Source of the DNA: Corynebacterium confusum | GTDB lineage: Bacteria > Actinomycetota > Actinomycetes > Mycobacteriales > Mycobacteriaceae | Assembly (NCBI RefSeq): GCF_030408715.1 | Contig: NZ_CP047202.1 | Span: 1,841,907-1,905,906, forward strand | Length of the DNA: 64,000 nt | Direction of reading: 5' to 3' | Part shown: positions 25,765 to 33,448 of the stretch, one piece after another | How the letters are laid out: each line of letters begins with the position of its first letter | How positions within the stretch are numbered: position 1 is the first letter of the stretch | Notes under the pieces: generated by a model | Database searches by the model: none | Told to the model about the DNA's origin: nothing | Seen by the model: the letters and a program-made list of their open reading frames with translations, nothing else | Made by a program: the position numbers and the translations under genes

Positions 25765-26813
25765 TGGACAACTGGGTTTTTAACCTACTGGTAACGATCG
25801 TCATCATCGTCGCCTCCGCGTTCTTCGTGGTCATCGAGTTCTCTCTGCTGGGCGCGCGCCGCAACCGCCTCGAGGAGATAGCCGAGGACTCCCGCAGCGC
25901 CCGGGCCGGCCTGCGCAGCCTCAACGAGCTAACGATGATGCTCGCCGGCTCCCAGCTCGGAATCACCGCCGCCACCTTCATCCTGGGTGCGGTCACCAAG
26001 CCGTGGTTCCACCACCTGCTGATGCCCGTCTTCGAGGCGCTGAGCATGCCCGCGCGCGTGGCCGACATCGTGGCGTTTATCGTCGCGCTGTTCCTAGCAA
26101 CGTTCCTGCACCTGGTCATCGGTGAGATGGCCCCGAAGTCCTGGGCGATTACCCACCCGGAGACCGCTTTGCGGCTCATCGCCATCCCCGCCCGCGCCTT
26201 CATCTGGATCTTCCGCCCGCTGCTGGCCTGGATCAACCGGATGGCTAACCAGCTGGTGCGCCTGGCCGGCGAGGAGCCCGTCGACCGCGCGGCGGCCGCC
26301 GGCTACAACGTCGAGACGCTGCGCAGCCTGGTCGAGCACTCCCGCGAGACCGGCGCCATGGACGACGAATCCGCCTCCCAGATCACCGGCGTCATCGAGC
26401 TCGAGTCCTCGACGGTCGCCGAGCTCGCCCGCGAGCACGGCTCCGCCGTGGTCCCCATGCCCAGCGACACCACCGTGCGCGAGCTGCAGGACCTGGTGCT
26501 GCGCAAGGACATCATGCGTGTGCTCGTCTTCGGCAAGTCCTCCCGCGTGCCGCGGCTGGTCCACGTCCGCGACACCCTGCTCGCCGACCCGGAGACCCCG
26601 GTGCTCGAGTTCTCACGCCCGTGCCTGACCGTTGCCGGCGCCACGACCGTGCAGCACACGCTGGACCACATGCGCGCCCGCAACGAGCAGCTCGTGGTCG
26701 TCGGCCGGGCCGACAAGGACAACGCCATGTGGGTGCTGACCTGGGACGACATTATGGGCCAGCTGTGGCCGCAGATCGCCGAGAAGCTCGACCAAGTCAC
26801 CGAGACCAAGTAA
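25764..26813 (+). CDS. CNNM/CorC family membrane protein (second of pair)
   Basis: 349 aa, paralogous to its upstream partner: DUF21 domain with FVVIEFSLLGARR and AGSQLGITAATFILG, then a CBS pair, but no C-terminal CorC_HlyC domain. The one-base stop/start overlap implies strict co-translation, and a heteromeric transporter is plausible. An intrinsic terminator follows at 26831-26868. Confidence 0.9.
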   Translation: MDNWVFNLLVTIVIIVASAFFVVIEFSLLGARRNRLEEIAEDSRSARAGLRSLNELTMMLAGSQLGITAATFILGAVTKPWFHHLLMPVFEALSMPARVADIVAFIVALFLATFLHLVIGEMAPKSWAITHPETALRLIAIPARAFIWIFRPLLAWINRMANQLVRLAGEEPVDRAAAAGYNVETLRSLVEHSRETGAMDDESASQITGVIELESSTVAELAREHGSAVVPMPSDTTVRELQDLVLRKDIMRVLVFGKSSRVPRLVHVRDTLLADPETPVLEFSRPCLTVAGATTVQHTLDHMRARNEQLVVVGRADKDNAMWVLTWDDIMGQLWPQIAEKLDQVTETK

Positions 26814-26830
26814 CAGTTCTACCCGCCTTC

Positions 26831-26868
26831 CCGCAGCCTGGGTACATTCCTAGGCTGCGGTTCTTTTT
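26831..26868 (+). terminator. Intrinsic terminator after CNNM pair
   Basis: Perfect 9-bp stem CCGCAGCCT / AGGCTGCGG (26831-26839, 26852-26860), 12-nt loop, followed by TTCTTTTT. Confidence 0.88.
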
Positions 26869-26941
26869 CGCAGGTGGCGCGGAGAAAACCGGCGTTTTCT
26901 TCTCTTCCGGTGCTCGCGCAGGATGGCTACTGTGCTCCGAG

Positions 26942-26950
26942 TTATCCACA
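26942..26950 (+). promoter_or_regulatory. DnaA-box-like 9-mer
   Basis: TTATCCACA, a perfect match to the DnaA box consensus, at the 5' boundary of repeat copy 1. Confidence 0.4.
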
Positions 26951-26990
26951 GATCGGGTTTTCGGGCCTTGTGGGGGTTGACGGGTGCTTC

Positions 26991-26996
26991 TAGCGT
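26991..26996 (+). promoter_or_regulatory. -10 box TAGCGT, HNH copy 1
   Basis: TAGCGT ends 7 nt before ATG 27004; a CTTGTG 18 nt upstream may be the -35. The same arrangement is in copy 2. Confidence 0.45.
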
Positions 26997-27003
26997 GTGG
27001 GTC

Positions 27004-28007
27004 ATGACAGCAACGACAGCCATGGACACATTGAAAGCAGCACACTCCATCTTCGCGGACGGGATCCAGTACTTGGACCTGTGCCGCCAGCTGAGCCTGC
27101 CCGCTTTGAAGGCTGTCATGTCGGACATGGCCGCGGCCGCGCACTACCGTGCCTGCCAAACCTTCTTCGGGCACACCACGTATACGCGCAAGCAGGCGCC
27201 GCGAGGAAAGCGGCCGCCGCCCAGGGACACCACCTGGATACGTTGCTGGTCCTGGATAGTGCTTTCCGCCGGGTGCGTAATAAGGGCGAGGCTTGGGCCA
27301 TGCTCATCGAACTGTGCAACACCCCCGGCACCACCACACAGCTAAGACGCCTAGCCAACCAGAAAGTCCTGGAACTTAACCGCCCGGCACCACCAGCCGA
27401 AGGTGTGCGGGTGACCCGCCGCAAAGACGGACCGAGTACTTTTTCTGTCACCGGGGACCCGGAACTGGTGGAAAACCTCTGGGCCTCAATTAAAACCATC
27501 CCGGATGTCGAGGCCTTGTTCAGTGGAGGCTTGGAGAAGCAGCCGAAGGCCACCCACGTGGTCATCCCACTGCCCGACTGGGCGAGAATCCTTGCCGGTG
27601 ATGGGGATGAGATCACCCTGCAGCTAACCAACGGCACCACCATGACCGGGGCCGACTACGTCCGCCAATGTTTGTTGGACGCCGGTCTTGCCACGCTGGT
27701 GGACCCTAGGCGCGGCCCAGTCAACCAATACCGCTACCAGCGCCACGCCTCACCCAAGCAGAAGGACATGGCCAAAGCCGAGACCACCACCTGCGCGTGG
27801 CCGAACTGTAGGAAACCAGCCGACGAGTGCCAGGTCCACCACATCCACCCCTGGGCCGACGGCGGTGAGACCAACCAGGAGAACCTGACACTACTGTGCG
27901 AGTTCCACAATTCATGGAACGATGACGACCCCGCCTACCCCAGACACGGCAGGGTCAACCGAAGACACGGCCACATCACCTGGGACCCGCCCTGGAGCAG
28001 CGGCTGA
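27004..28007 (+). pseudogene. 13E12-type HNH endonuclease protein, copy 1, frameshifted
   Basis: Starts at ATG 27004 (MTATTAMDTLKAAHSIF) and reads like copy 2 until ~27195 (TRKQA), where the frame breaks; the remaining ~270 codons continue in another frame (AARKAAAAQGHHLDTLL onward) to the stop at 28007 with an intact HNH domain (CAWPNC...HHIHPWADGG...LLCEFHN). Adding one G to the caggcgccgcg stretch (27193-27203) restores a continuous protein, so this is a single-base deletion relative to the family. Apart from that the copy is not degraded, so either the event is recent or the base is a sequencing error. Confidence 0.85.
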
Positions 28008-28104
28008 CGGCTGACACGGGGGTCAGCCGCAAACCCAAGGAACAGGGTCAGCCGGGCCGGAAGAAAAGGCCAGTCAACCCCACGACTGCCTCAACACGCG
28101 AAAA

Positions 28105-28131
28105 GGCGCCACGGAAACACTCCGTAGCGCC
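28105..28131 (-). terminator. Repeat-borne hairpin, copy 1
   Basis: GGCGC-ACGGA / TCCGT-GCGCC stem with one central mismatch and 5-nt loop. Its T-run (TTTT) is on the minus strand, so it would stop leftward transcription entering the repeat. The same element is at 51954-51984. Confidence 0.55.
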
Positions 28132-28154
28132 TACTCGGCGTGCCCAAGGTCGAG

Positions 28155-28226
28155 TTATCCACAGAAAGGCACCGTCGCGGACGCACAAGGGTGACAAACC
28201 GCACACGATAGCCCTAGTTGTCCACA
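28155..28226 (+). promoter_or_regulatory. Two DnaA-box-like 9-mers
   Basis: TTATCCACA at 28155-28163 and TTGTCCACA at 28218-28226, in the 270-bp gap between the HNH pseudogene and the AbiEi-like gene. Exact or one-off matches to the DnaA consensus. Confidence 0.4.
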
Positions 28227-28280
28227 GGCGGCGGGTGGGGTCCCTTCCGCGGGGGCGGGTAGCCCGCGAGGCTGGAAACC

Positions 28281-29225
28281 ATGAACTTTTCACCACAGTA
28301 TTTCCGCTCGCCCGCACCCGACTACACCAACGCTTTAATCAACCTCTCCAAGACCCCCAGCGACCACCCTTACGTCTGGCACCGCCTCGAAACCGGGGCG
28401 CTGCTGCGCGTCGCGGGCCGCTTCGCCGTCTCCGCGCGCTACTTCCACTCCCTGGACCACCAGGAGCAGGGCCGCCTGCGTGCCATCGCCGCGGGCCGGA
28501 GCTCCTATAGTGCGGTGGCGATTTCTGCGGCGGCGGCGCATATGCATCGTTTGCCGGTGGCCGGCCCAGCGGCCAACGCGCCCACCGAGATGGCCCTGAC
28601 CAAGAACAACCTCCCGCCCCACGACCGGCAAATCCCCGGCATCATGTTCCGCAAGACGCGGATGAACCAGTACGACATCATCGACGGCATCCGCTGCGTC
28701 AACCCCGCCCGCGCCGTCATCGACGTGGCGCGCTTCCACGGCTTTATCTCCGGGCTCATCGCCGGCGATGCCGCCCGCGCCCTAGGTAGCACCCCCACCG
28801 ACTTCCGCCGCGAGATCGAATTCCTGGGCCGCGCCCGCAACATCCAGGTCGCCCGCCGGGTGGCGGAGCTATCCAACCCGTCGGTGCGCCACGTGGGCGA
28901 GTCCTACGCCCGCGCGCTCATCCTCGCCTCCGGGCTCCTGCGGCCCCACCTCAACGACATGAAGCTATGCACATTCGCCAGCACGGGCGCGCTCATCGGC
29001 ATCCTGCTGAATAACTGGCTGGCCGTCGAGGTCGAGGATCCCGCGTGCGGGAGCACACAACTGCACGCCTCAGCCCTCCAGCAGCGCGACGATGCCCTCC
29101 GCCACGCCGCCTACCGCCCACTCAGGCTGCGCTACGACGACCTGACCGAGCACCCGCGCCGGACGGAGGCCCTCCTGCTTAGCCATCTGAAGTCGCCGGG
29201 GAGTTACGGCGCGCACGCTGCCTAA
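28281..29225 (+). CDS. AbiEi-like / DUF559-like protein
   Basis: 314 aa. Residues ~20-100 look like a helical N-terminal domain (YFHSLDHQEQGRLRAIAAGR). The middle carries the RCVNPARAVIDVARFHG segment typical of AbiEi antitoxin/transcriptional-regulator-like proteins, and the C-terminal part (WLAVEVEDP ... QQRDDALRHAAYRPLRLRYDDL) follows the DUF559/Vsr-type nuclease layout. The usual catalytic Asp-Gly after the VEVE stretch is here EDP, so nuclease activity is doubtful. No AbiEii-type toxin gene is next to it. It lies directly beside the HNH repeat, an accessory-type context. Confidence 0.6.
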   Translation: MNFSPQYFRSPAPDYTNALINLSKTPSDHPYVWHRLETGALLRVAGRFAVSARYFHSLDHQEQGRLRAIAAGRSSYSAVAISAAAAHMHRLPVAGPAANAPTEMALTKNNLPPHDRQIPGIMFRKTRMNQYDIIDGIRCVNPARAVIDVARFHGFISGLIAGDAARALGSTPTDFRREIEFLGRARNIQVARRVAELSNPSVRHVGESYARALILASGLLRPHLNDMKLCTFASTGALIGILLNNWLAVEVEDPACGSTQLHASALQQRDDALRHAAYRPLRLRYDDLTEHPRRTEALLLSHLKSPGSYGAHAA

Positions 29226-29241
29226 AAGCACCAATTTTCAA

Positions 29242-29295
29242 CAGCCGGGAACTTTTCCGTCAGCGATAACGACTTCTTAGAAGAGTTTCCGGCTG
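29242..29295. repeat. 15-nt imperfect inverted repeat upstream of PepSY gene
   Basis: 29242-29256 and 29281-29295 are complementary at 13 of 15 positions (CAGCCGG...AACT core), separated by 24 nt. It could fold as an RNA hairpin with a large loop or bind a dimeric regulator; no T-run follows. Confidence 0.35.
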
Positions 29296-29352
29296 CAGAC
29301 GCGACGCTCCTTGTCCTTGACCGTTTCTCCCCCACACACAAGGGATACTCGC

Positions 29353-30684
29353 GTGAACTTTATCAACACGGGCCTGGGCGCCCTGACCAAACGCCTGCAC
29401 TTCTATGCCGGGCTTTTCATCGCACCGTTCATCCTGGTCGCGGCCATCAGCGGTGCCGGCTACGCCGTCGCCCCGCAGATCGAGAACTTCGTCTACCGGG
29501 ATCTCCTGCACGTCAGCGCCAACGATGCCCCACCCCAGCCCCTCAGCGACCAGGTCCGCGCCGCCCAGGCGGCCTACCCGGACTACCCCGTCGAGCAGGT
29601 CTGGCCGGCCGCTTCCGCCACGGACACTACCCGCGTGCTGGTGGCCGACCCGGCGCTGGGCGAGTCCCGGCTGCTGGCCGTCTTCGTCAACCCCTACGAC
29701 TCCCACGTGCTGGGCGCGCAGCCGTCCTACTCGGGCGTGGGCGAGCTGCCGGTGCGCTACTGGTTCTCCCAGCTGCACAAGTCGCTCCACCTGGGCGATG
29801 TCGGCGCCCTGTACTCGGAGCTGGCGGCGTCCTGGATGTGGTTCGTCGCCCTCGGCGGCCTGGCCATCTGGCTGTGCTACCGCCGCCCCCGCACCACCTG
29901 GTCTGGCCGCCGCGGCCTACTGCGCCTGCACGGCACCCTGGGCACCTGTCTCCTGGTGCTCCTGCTCGGCCTGTCCGCGACCGGCATCACCTGGTCGAAT
30001 GTCGCCGGGGCCAACGTGGCAACGACGATTAGCGCCCTGCGCGGTAGCGCCGACCCGGTAGATACCGCCCTGCCGCACCCGCCCGTCGTCGCCGGCCAAT
30101 GGTTCGACGGCGAGGTCGCCGACCAGGCCGACGGCGTCTGGCGCACGGCCCGCGATGTCGGGCTCACCGGCCCCTTGCGTCTCTTCCCCGGCGAGGACAC
30201 CGCCCACGGCTGGCAGGCCGCCGAGCGCTGGGTGCCCTGGCGCCTGGCCTCCGATGCCGTCGCCGTCGATCCGATCACCCAGACCGTCACCGCCTCCCTG
30301 CCCTTTAGCGACCTATCGCTGTTTTCGAAGCTGACCTCGTGGGGCACCTACCTGCACATGGGCATCATGTTCGGCCTGCCGCTGCAGATCCTCCTGCTGG
30401 CCTCGGCAGTGGCCATCGCGGTGATGATCGGCGCGGGCTACGCGATGTGGTTCAAGCGCCGCCCGACGCGGATTCCGGGCCGCCACCCGCAGCTGAGCTG
30501 GGGCGAGTGGGCCATCGTCGGGCTTTTTGTAGCGACGGCCGGCACCTTCCTGCCGCTGTTCGGCGCGACCCTGGTGCTGTTTATCGCCGTCGACCAGTGG
30601 AAAATGAAACGCCGCTGGAGAGGGAATCCAGCGGCGTCGGCCCTTCCCTCAGACCAGAAGGAAGGAAGTCTAGTTAAGCGCTAA
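29353..30684 (+). CDS. PepSY-associated transmembrane protein
   Basis: 443 aa. Four or five membrane helices (first at ~20-42, FIAPFILVAAISGAGYA) flank extracytoplasmic loops; WFSQLHKSLHLGD, with paired His, is the typical PepSY_TM motif. Members of this family accompany iron/siderophore or haem uptake and ferric reduction, but no such gene is adjacent here. GTG 29353 is preferred because AAGGGA lies 7 nt upstream; a TTG at 29311 is an alternative. The stop overlaps the convergent 228-aa gene by 4 nt. Confidence 0.82.
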   Translation: MNFINTGLGALTKRLHFYAGLFIAPFILVAAISGAGYAVAPQIENFVYRDLLHVSANDAPPQPLSDQVRAAQAAYPDYPVEQVWPAASATDTTRVLVADPALGESRLLAVFVNPYDSHVLGAQPSYSGVGELPVRYWFSQLHKSLHLGDVGALYSELAASWMWFVALGGLAIWLCYRRPRTTWSGRRGLLRLHGTLGTCLLVLLLGLSATGITWSNVAGANVATTISALRGSADPVDTALPHPPVVAGQWFDGEVADQADGVWRTARDVGLTGPLRLFPGEDTAHGWQAAERWVPWRLASDAVAVDPITQTVTASLPFSDLSLFSKLTSWGTYLHMGIMFGLPLQILLLASAVAIAVMIGAGYAMWFKRRPTRIPGRHPQLSWGEWAIVGLFVATAGTFLPLFGATLVLFIAVDQWKMKRRWRGNPAASALPSDQKEGSLVKR

Positions 30685-31367
30685 GCGGTAGCGTTGCTCG
30701 CCTTTTGGGCGGCGCGCTTAGCCGCCACTTTGGCCACGACGGCCTGGACGCGGGCGCGCTCCTCCAAAAACGGCGGCGGGTTGTGCCCGCGCATGGCGCG
30801 GACGTAGCCGGGGTGGGCATCGGCAACGCAGTGCTGCCAGGCCTGCAAGGCCACGCCGACGGTTTGCCCCACGCGCTTGTACAGGTGCGGCAGGGAGACC
30901 ATGTCGAGGTTGCGCGCCACGGCATCGGTCTGCGCGAGGACGTAGTCGACCTGTTCGCGCAGGTTCTCGGCCGTCGCCTGGGTGCGGGCGTTGAGCGCGG
31001 TGGCCAGCTGGTGGACGTCCACCGGCGGGCCTGCCACGGCGTAGTCAGCCTCCAGGCGCGCCACCGTCAGCCCGGCCGGCGGGGCCACGTCAAACTCCCC
31101 CGACGCCGCCGCGGAGATGGTCCCGGAGCGCACCCCGGAGACCAGAGCCTGGCGCAGGCCGATGAGCTCACCCACGCACCGGCCGGCGTCCACGCGGGCG
31201 TCGGCGATAATATCGTCGAGCTCGGCCACGCAATCCACGACCAAGTCGACGTCCCAGTCCTCCAGCGCCTCGATGAGGTGCTCGATGTACTCGGCCACCT
31301 CGTCGCCGATGTTGTAGATCTCCTGCGTCAATTCGCGGTGGCGCAGTTCAGCAGCCAGTTTGTGCAT
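30681..31367 (-). CDS. Conserved hypothetical helical protein
   Basis: 228 aa, soluble, almost wholly alpha-helical, acidic N-terminal half (YIEHLIEALEDWDVDLVVDCVAEL) and Ala/Lys-rich C-terminus. A good SD (AAAGGA) precedes ATG 31367. It is downstream of and co-directional with fadD (122-bp gap). No family recognised; a role with lipid activation is only suggested by adjacency. Confidence 0.65.
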   Translation of the reverse strand: MHKLAAELRHRELTQEIYNIGDEVAEYIEHLIEALEDWDVDLVVDCVAELDDIIADARVDAGRCVGELIGLRQALVSGVRSGTISAAASGEFDVAPPAGLTVARLEADYAVAGPPVDVHQLATALNARTQATAENLREQVDYVLAQTDAVARNLDMVSLPHLYKRVGQTVGVALQAWQHCVADAHPGYVRAMRGHNPPPFLEERARVQAVVAKVAAKRAAQKASNATA

Positions 31368-31489
31368 ATCGTCCTTTCCGCGAACAAACCCAATCCTGAA
31401 GTAAAGGTTGAGACTTACCGTTGACGCTTGCTGACTTTAGGCGAGAACCTGGCAACTTTCTGGGCGACACTCCGAGAAGATTTTTATCT

Positions 31490-33325
31490 CTAACGCTTGT
31501 AGATGTGCTCGATCGCGGACGCGTAGCGCTGGGCGACGACGTTGCGCTTGACCTTCATCGTCGGCGTGAGCTCGTTTTCCTCCTCCGTCAGGTCGGATTC
31601 CAGGATGTAGAACTTCTTGATGCCCTCCGCGTGGGAGACGGTCGCGTTGACCTGGTTGATGGCGTCCTGGATTTCGGCGCGCAGGGTCGGGTCGGTGGCC
31701 ACGTCCTGGGCGCTGCGGTTGGCCGGGATATTGTATTCGCGCTTCCAGCGCTCCAGCGCCTCCGGATCCAGGGTCAGCAGCAAACCGACGAAGGGCTTGC
31801 CGTCGCCGACGACCATCGCCTGCGAAATCAGCGGGTGGGAGCGCAGCATGTCCTCCATCGGCCCCGGCGAGACGTTCTTGCCGCCGGCGGTGACGATGAG
31901 GTCCTTCTTGCGGCCGGTGATCATGATGTGGCCGGAATCCAGGATTTCGCCCAAGTCGCCGGTGTTGTACCAGCCGTCCTCGAGGGCGGCCTCCGAGGCC
32001 TCCGGGTTGTTCCAGTAGCCGGCGAAGACGATGTCGCCCTTGATGCAGATTTCGCCCTCTTCGTTGGTGCGGATGGTCACGCCCTCCAGCGGGCGGCCGA
32101 CGGTGCCGATCTTTTGGTCCTCGAAGTCCACCGCGGCGGCCGCGGCGACCTCGGTCAGGCCGTAGCCCTCGTAGACCGGCAGGCCGATGCCGCGGAACCA
32201 GTGCAGCAGGTCGTGGCTCATGGCGGAGCCGCCGGTGATCGCGTAGCGCACCTGCCCGCCCACGCCTTCGCGGATCTTGGAGTAGACCAGCTTGTCGAAG
32301 AGCTTGTGCTGGGCGCGCAGCAGGCGGTTGGGGCCTTCCGGGGTGTCCTGGGCGCGCGAATAGTCCTGGGCGACCTTCTCGGCCTGGCTGAACAGGGCGG
32401 CCCTGACGCCGGAGCCGTCGGCGGCCTTGGCGGCGGCGGAGTTGTAGACCTTCTCGAATACGCGCGGCACGCCCAGGATGAGGTTCGGGCGGGAGCGAGC
32501 GAACTCGATGGACAGGGTCGAGAAATCGGACCAGTGGTTCTGGGTAGCGCCGCCGATGGCCACGGCCAGCGAGACCGCGCGCGAGAACACGTGGGCCAGC
32601 GGCAGGAAGGTCAGCACGCGGGTGCCCGGCACCGCGATGTGCCCGATGGGGTTGGTCAGCAGGCCGCGGGCCTCGGCTAGCCAGTTGCGGTGGGTGAGCA
32701 TGCAACCCTTCGGCCGACCGGTCGTGCCGGAGGTGTAGACCAGCGAGGCTAGGTCGTCGGTGCGCGTGGCGGCGATCCGCTCCTCGATGACCGAGTCCTC
32801 GATCCCGCGGCCCTCGAACTTCAGCGTGTCGATAGCCGCGGAGTTGATCTCCAGCACGCGGCGCAGCTGGGACGGGGAGTCCTTGAGCATCGGCTGCCCG
32901 TCGTCTTGGAGGACCAGGTGGCGCACCAGCTCGGAGTGCTCACGGGTTTCGGTAATGGCCAGCACGGCGCCGGAGTCTTCCATGATCCACTGGACCTGGG
33001 ACATCGACGAGGACGGGTAGACCGGCACGGAGGCCGCGCCCGCCGCCCAGATGGCGTAGTCCAAAAGCGACCACTCGTAGCGGGTGGCCGAAATCAGCGC
33101 GATGCGGTCCCCCTGTTCCACCCCGCAGGCGATAAGGCCCTTGGCGACCTCGAAGACCTCGTTGATGAATTCCTTGGCGGTGACGTTGACCCATTCGTAG
33201 TTGGCCGGGCGGGTGAACATGACCCCGTGGGGGCGGGCCTTGGCGGTGGCGATGAGAGCGGTCAGGCAGGTCTCACCTTCCTCGATCTCAAACTCTGCAG
33301 GGGTATGTACTTCCGGTAGGGTCAC
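31490..33325 (-). CDS. fadD: Long-chain fatty-acid--CoA ligase (FadD15-like)
   Basis: ATP-dependent activation of long-chain fatty acids to acyl-CoA through an acyl-AMP, at the membrane inner face. 611 aa; AMP-binding signature LVYTSGTTGRPKGCMLTHRN spans residues ~195-214, with GYGLTE and the GDLGEIL/GRKKDLI adenylation motifs later. GTG start at 33325 with GAAAGGA 5 nt upstream. TAGAGT near 33378-33383 (minus) may be the -10. In the FadD15 subfamily by pattern. Confidence 0.92.
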   Translation of the reverse strand: MTLPEVHTPAEFEIEEGETCLTALIATAKARPHGVMFTRPANYEWVNVTAKEFINEVFEVAKGLIACGVEQGDRIALISATRYEWSLLDYAIWAAGAASVPVYPSSSMSQVQWIMEDSGAVLAITETREHSELVRHLVLQDDGQPMLKDSPSQLRRVLEINSAAIDTLKFEGRGIEDSVIEERIAATRTDDLASLVYTSGTTGRPKGCMLTHRNWLAEARGLLTNPIGHIAVPGTRVLTFLPLAHVFSRAVSLAVAIGGATQNHWSDFSTLSIEFARSRPNLILGVPRVFEKVYNSAAAKAADGSGVRAALFSQAEKVAQDYSRAQDTPEGPNRLLRAQHKLFDKLVYSKIREGVGGQVRYAITGGSAMSHDLLHWFRGIGLPVYEGYGLTEVAAAAAVDFEDQKIGTVGRPLEGVTIRTNEEGEICIKGDIVFAGYWNNPEASEAALEDGWYNTGDLGEILDSGHIMITGRKKDLIVTAGGKNVSPGPMEDMLRSHPLISQAMVVGDGKPFVGLLLTLDPEALERWKREYNIPANRSAQDVATDPTLRAEIQDAINQVNATVSHAEGIKKFYILESDLTEEENELTPTMKVKRNVVAQRYASAIEHIYKR

Positions 33326-33448
33326 AATTTTCCTTTCAGGCCTGCTTTAAGAACATGACCATTTCCTCATAAAACCGTGGTCCACTCTACCAATTCCCGC
33401 CCTATATTCAGCAAGCAACACCGCGGCTTTCATGGCACAATGAGCCCC

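Larger units (their letters stand above)
26939..28144 (+). repeat. HNH-endonuclease repeat unit, copy 1 (inverted relative to copy 2)
   Basis: About 1.2 kb closely matching 51941-53110 read on the other strand. Shared sequence starts at the gagttatccacag 9-mer region, runs through the leaderless promoter and whole HNH gene, and ends in a hairpin plus CTACTCGGCGTGCC. A short stretch after the gene (about 28045-28100) differs between copies. No terminal inverted repeats, target duplication or transposase seen; it resembles 13E12-type repeat families of Mycobacteriales. Confidence 0.85.
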
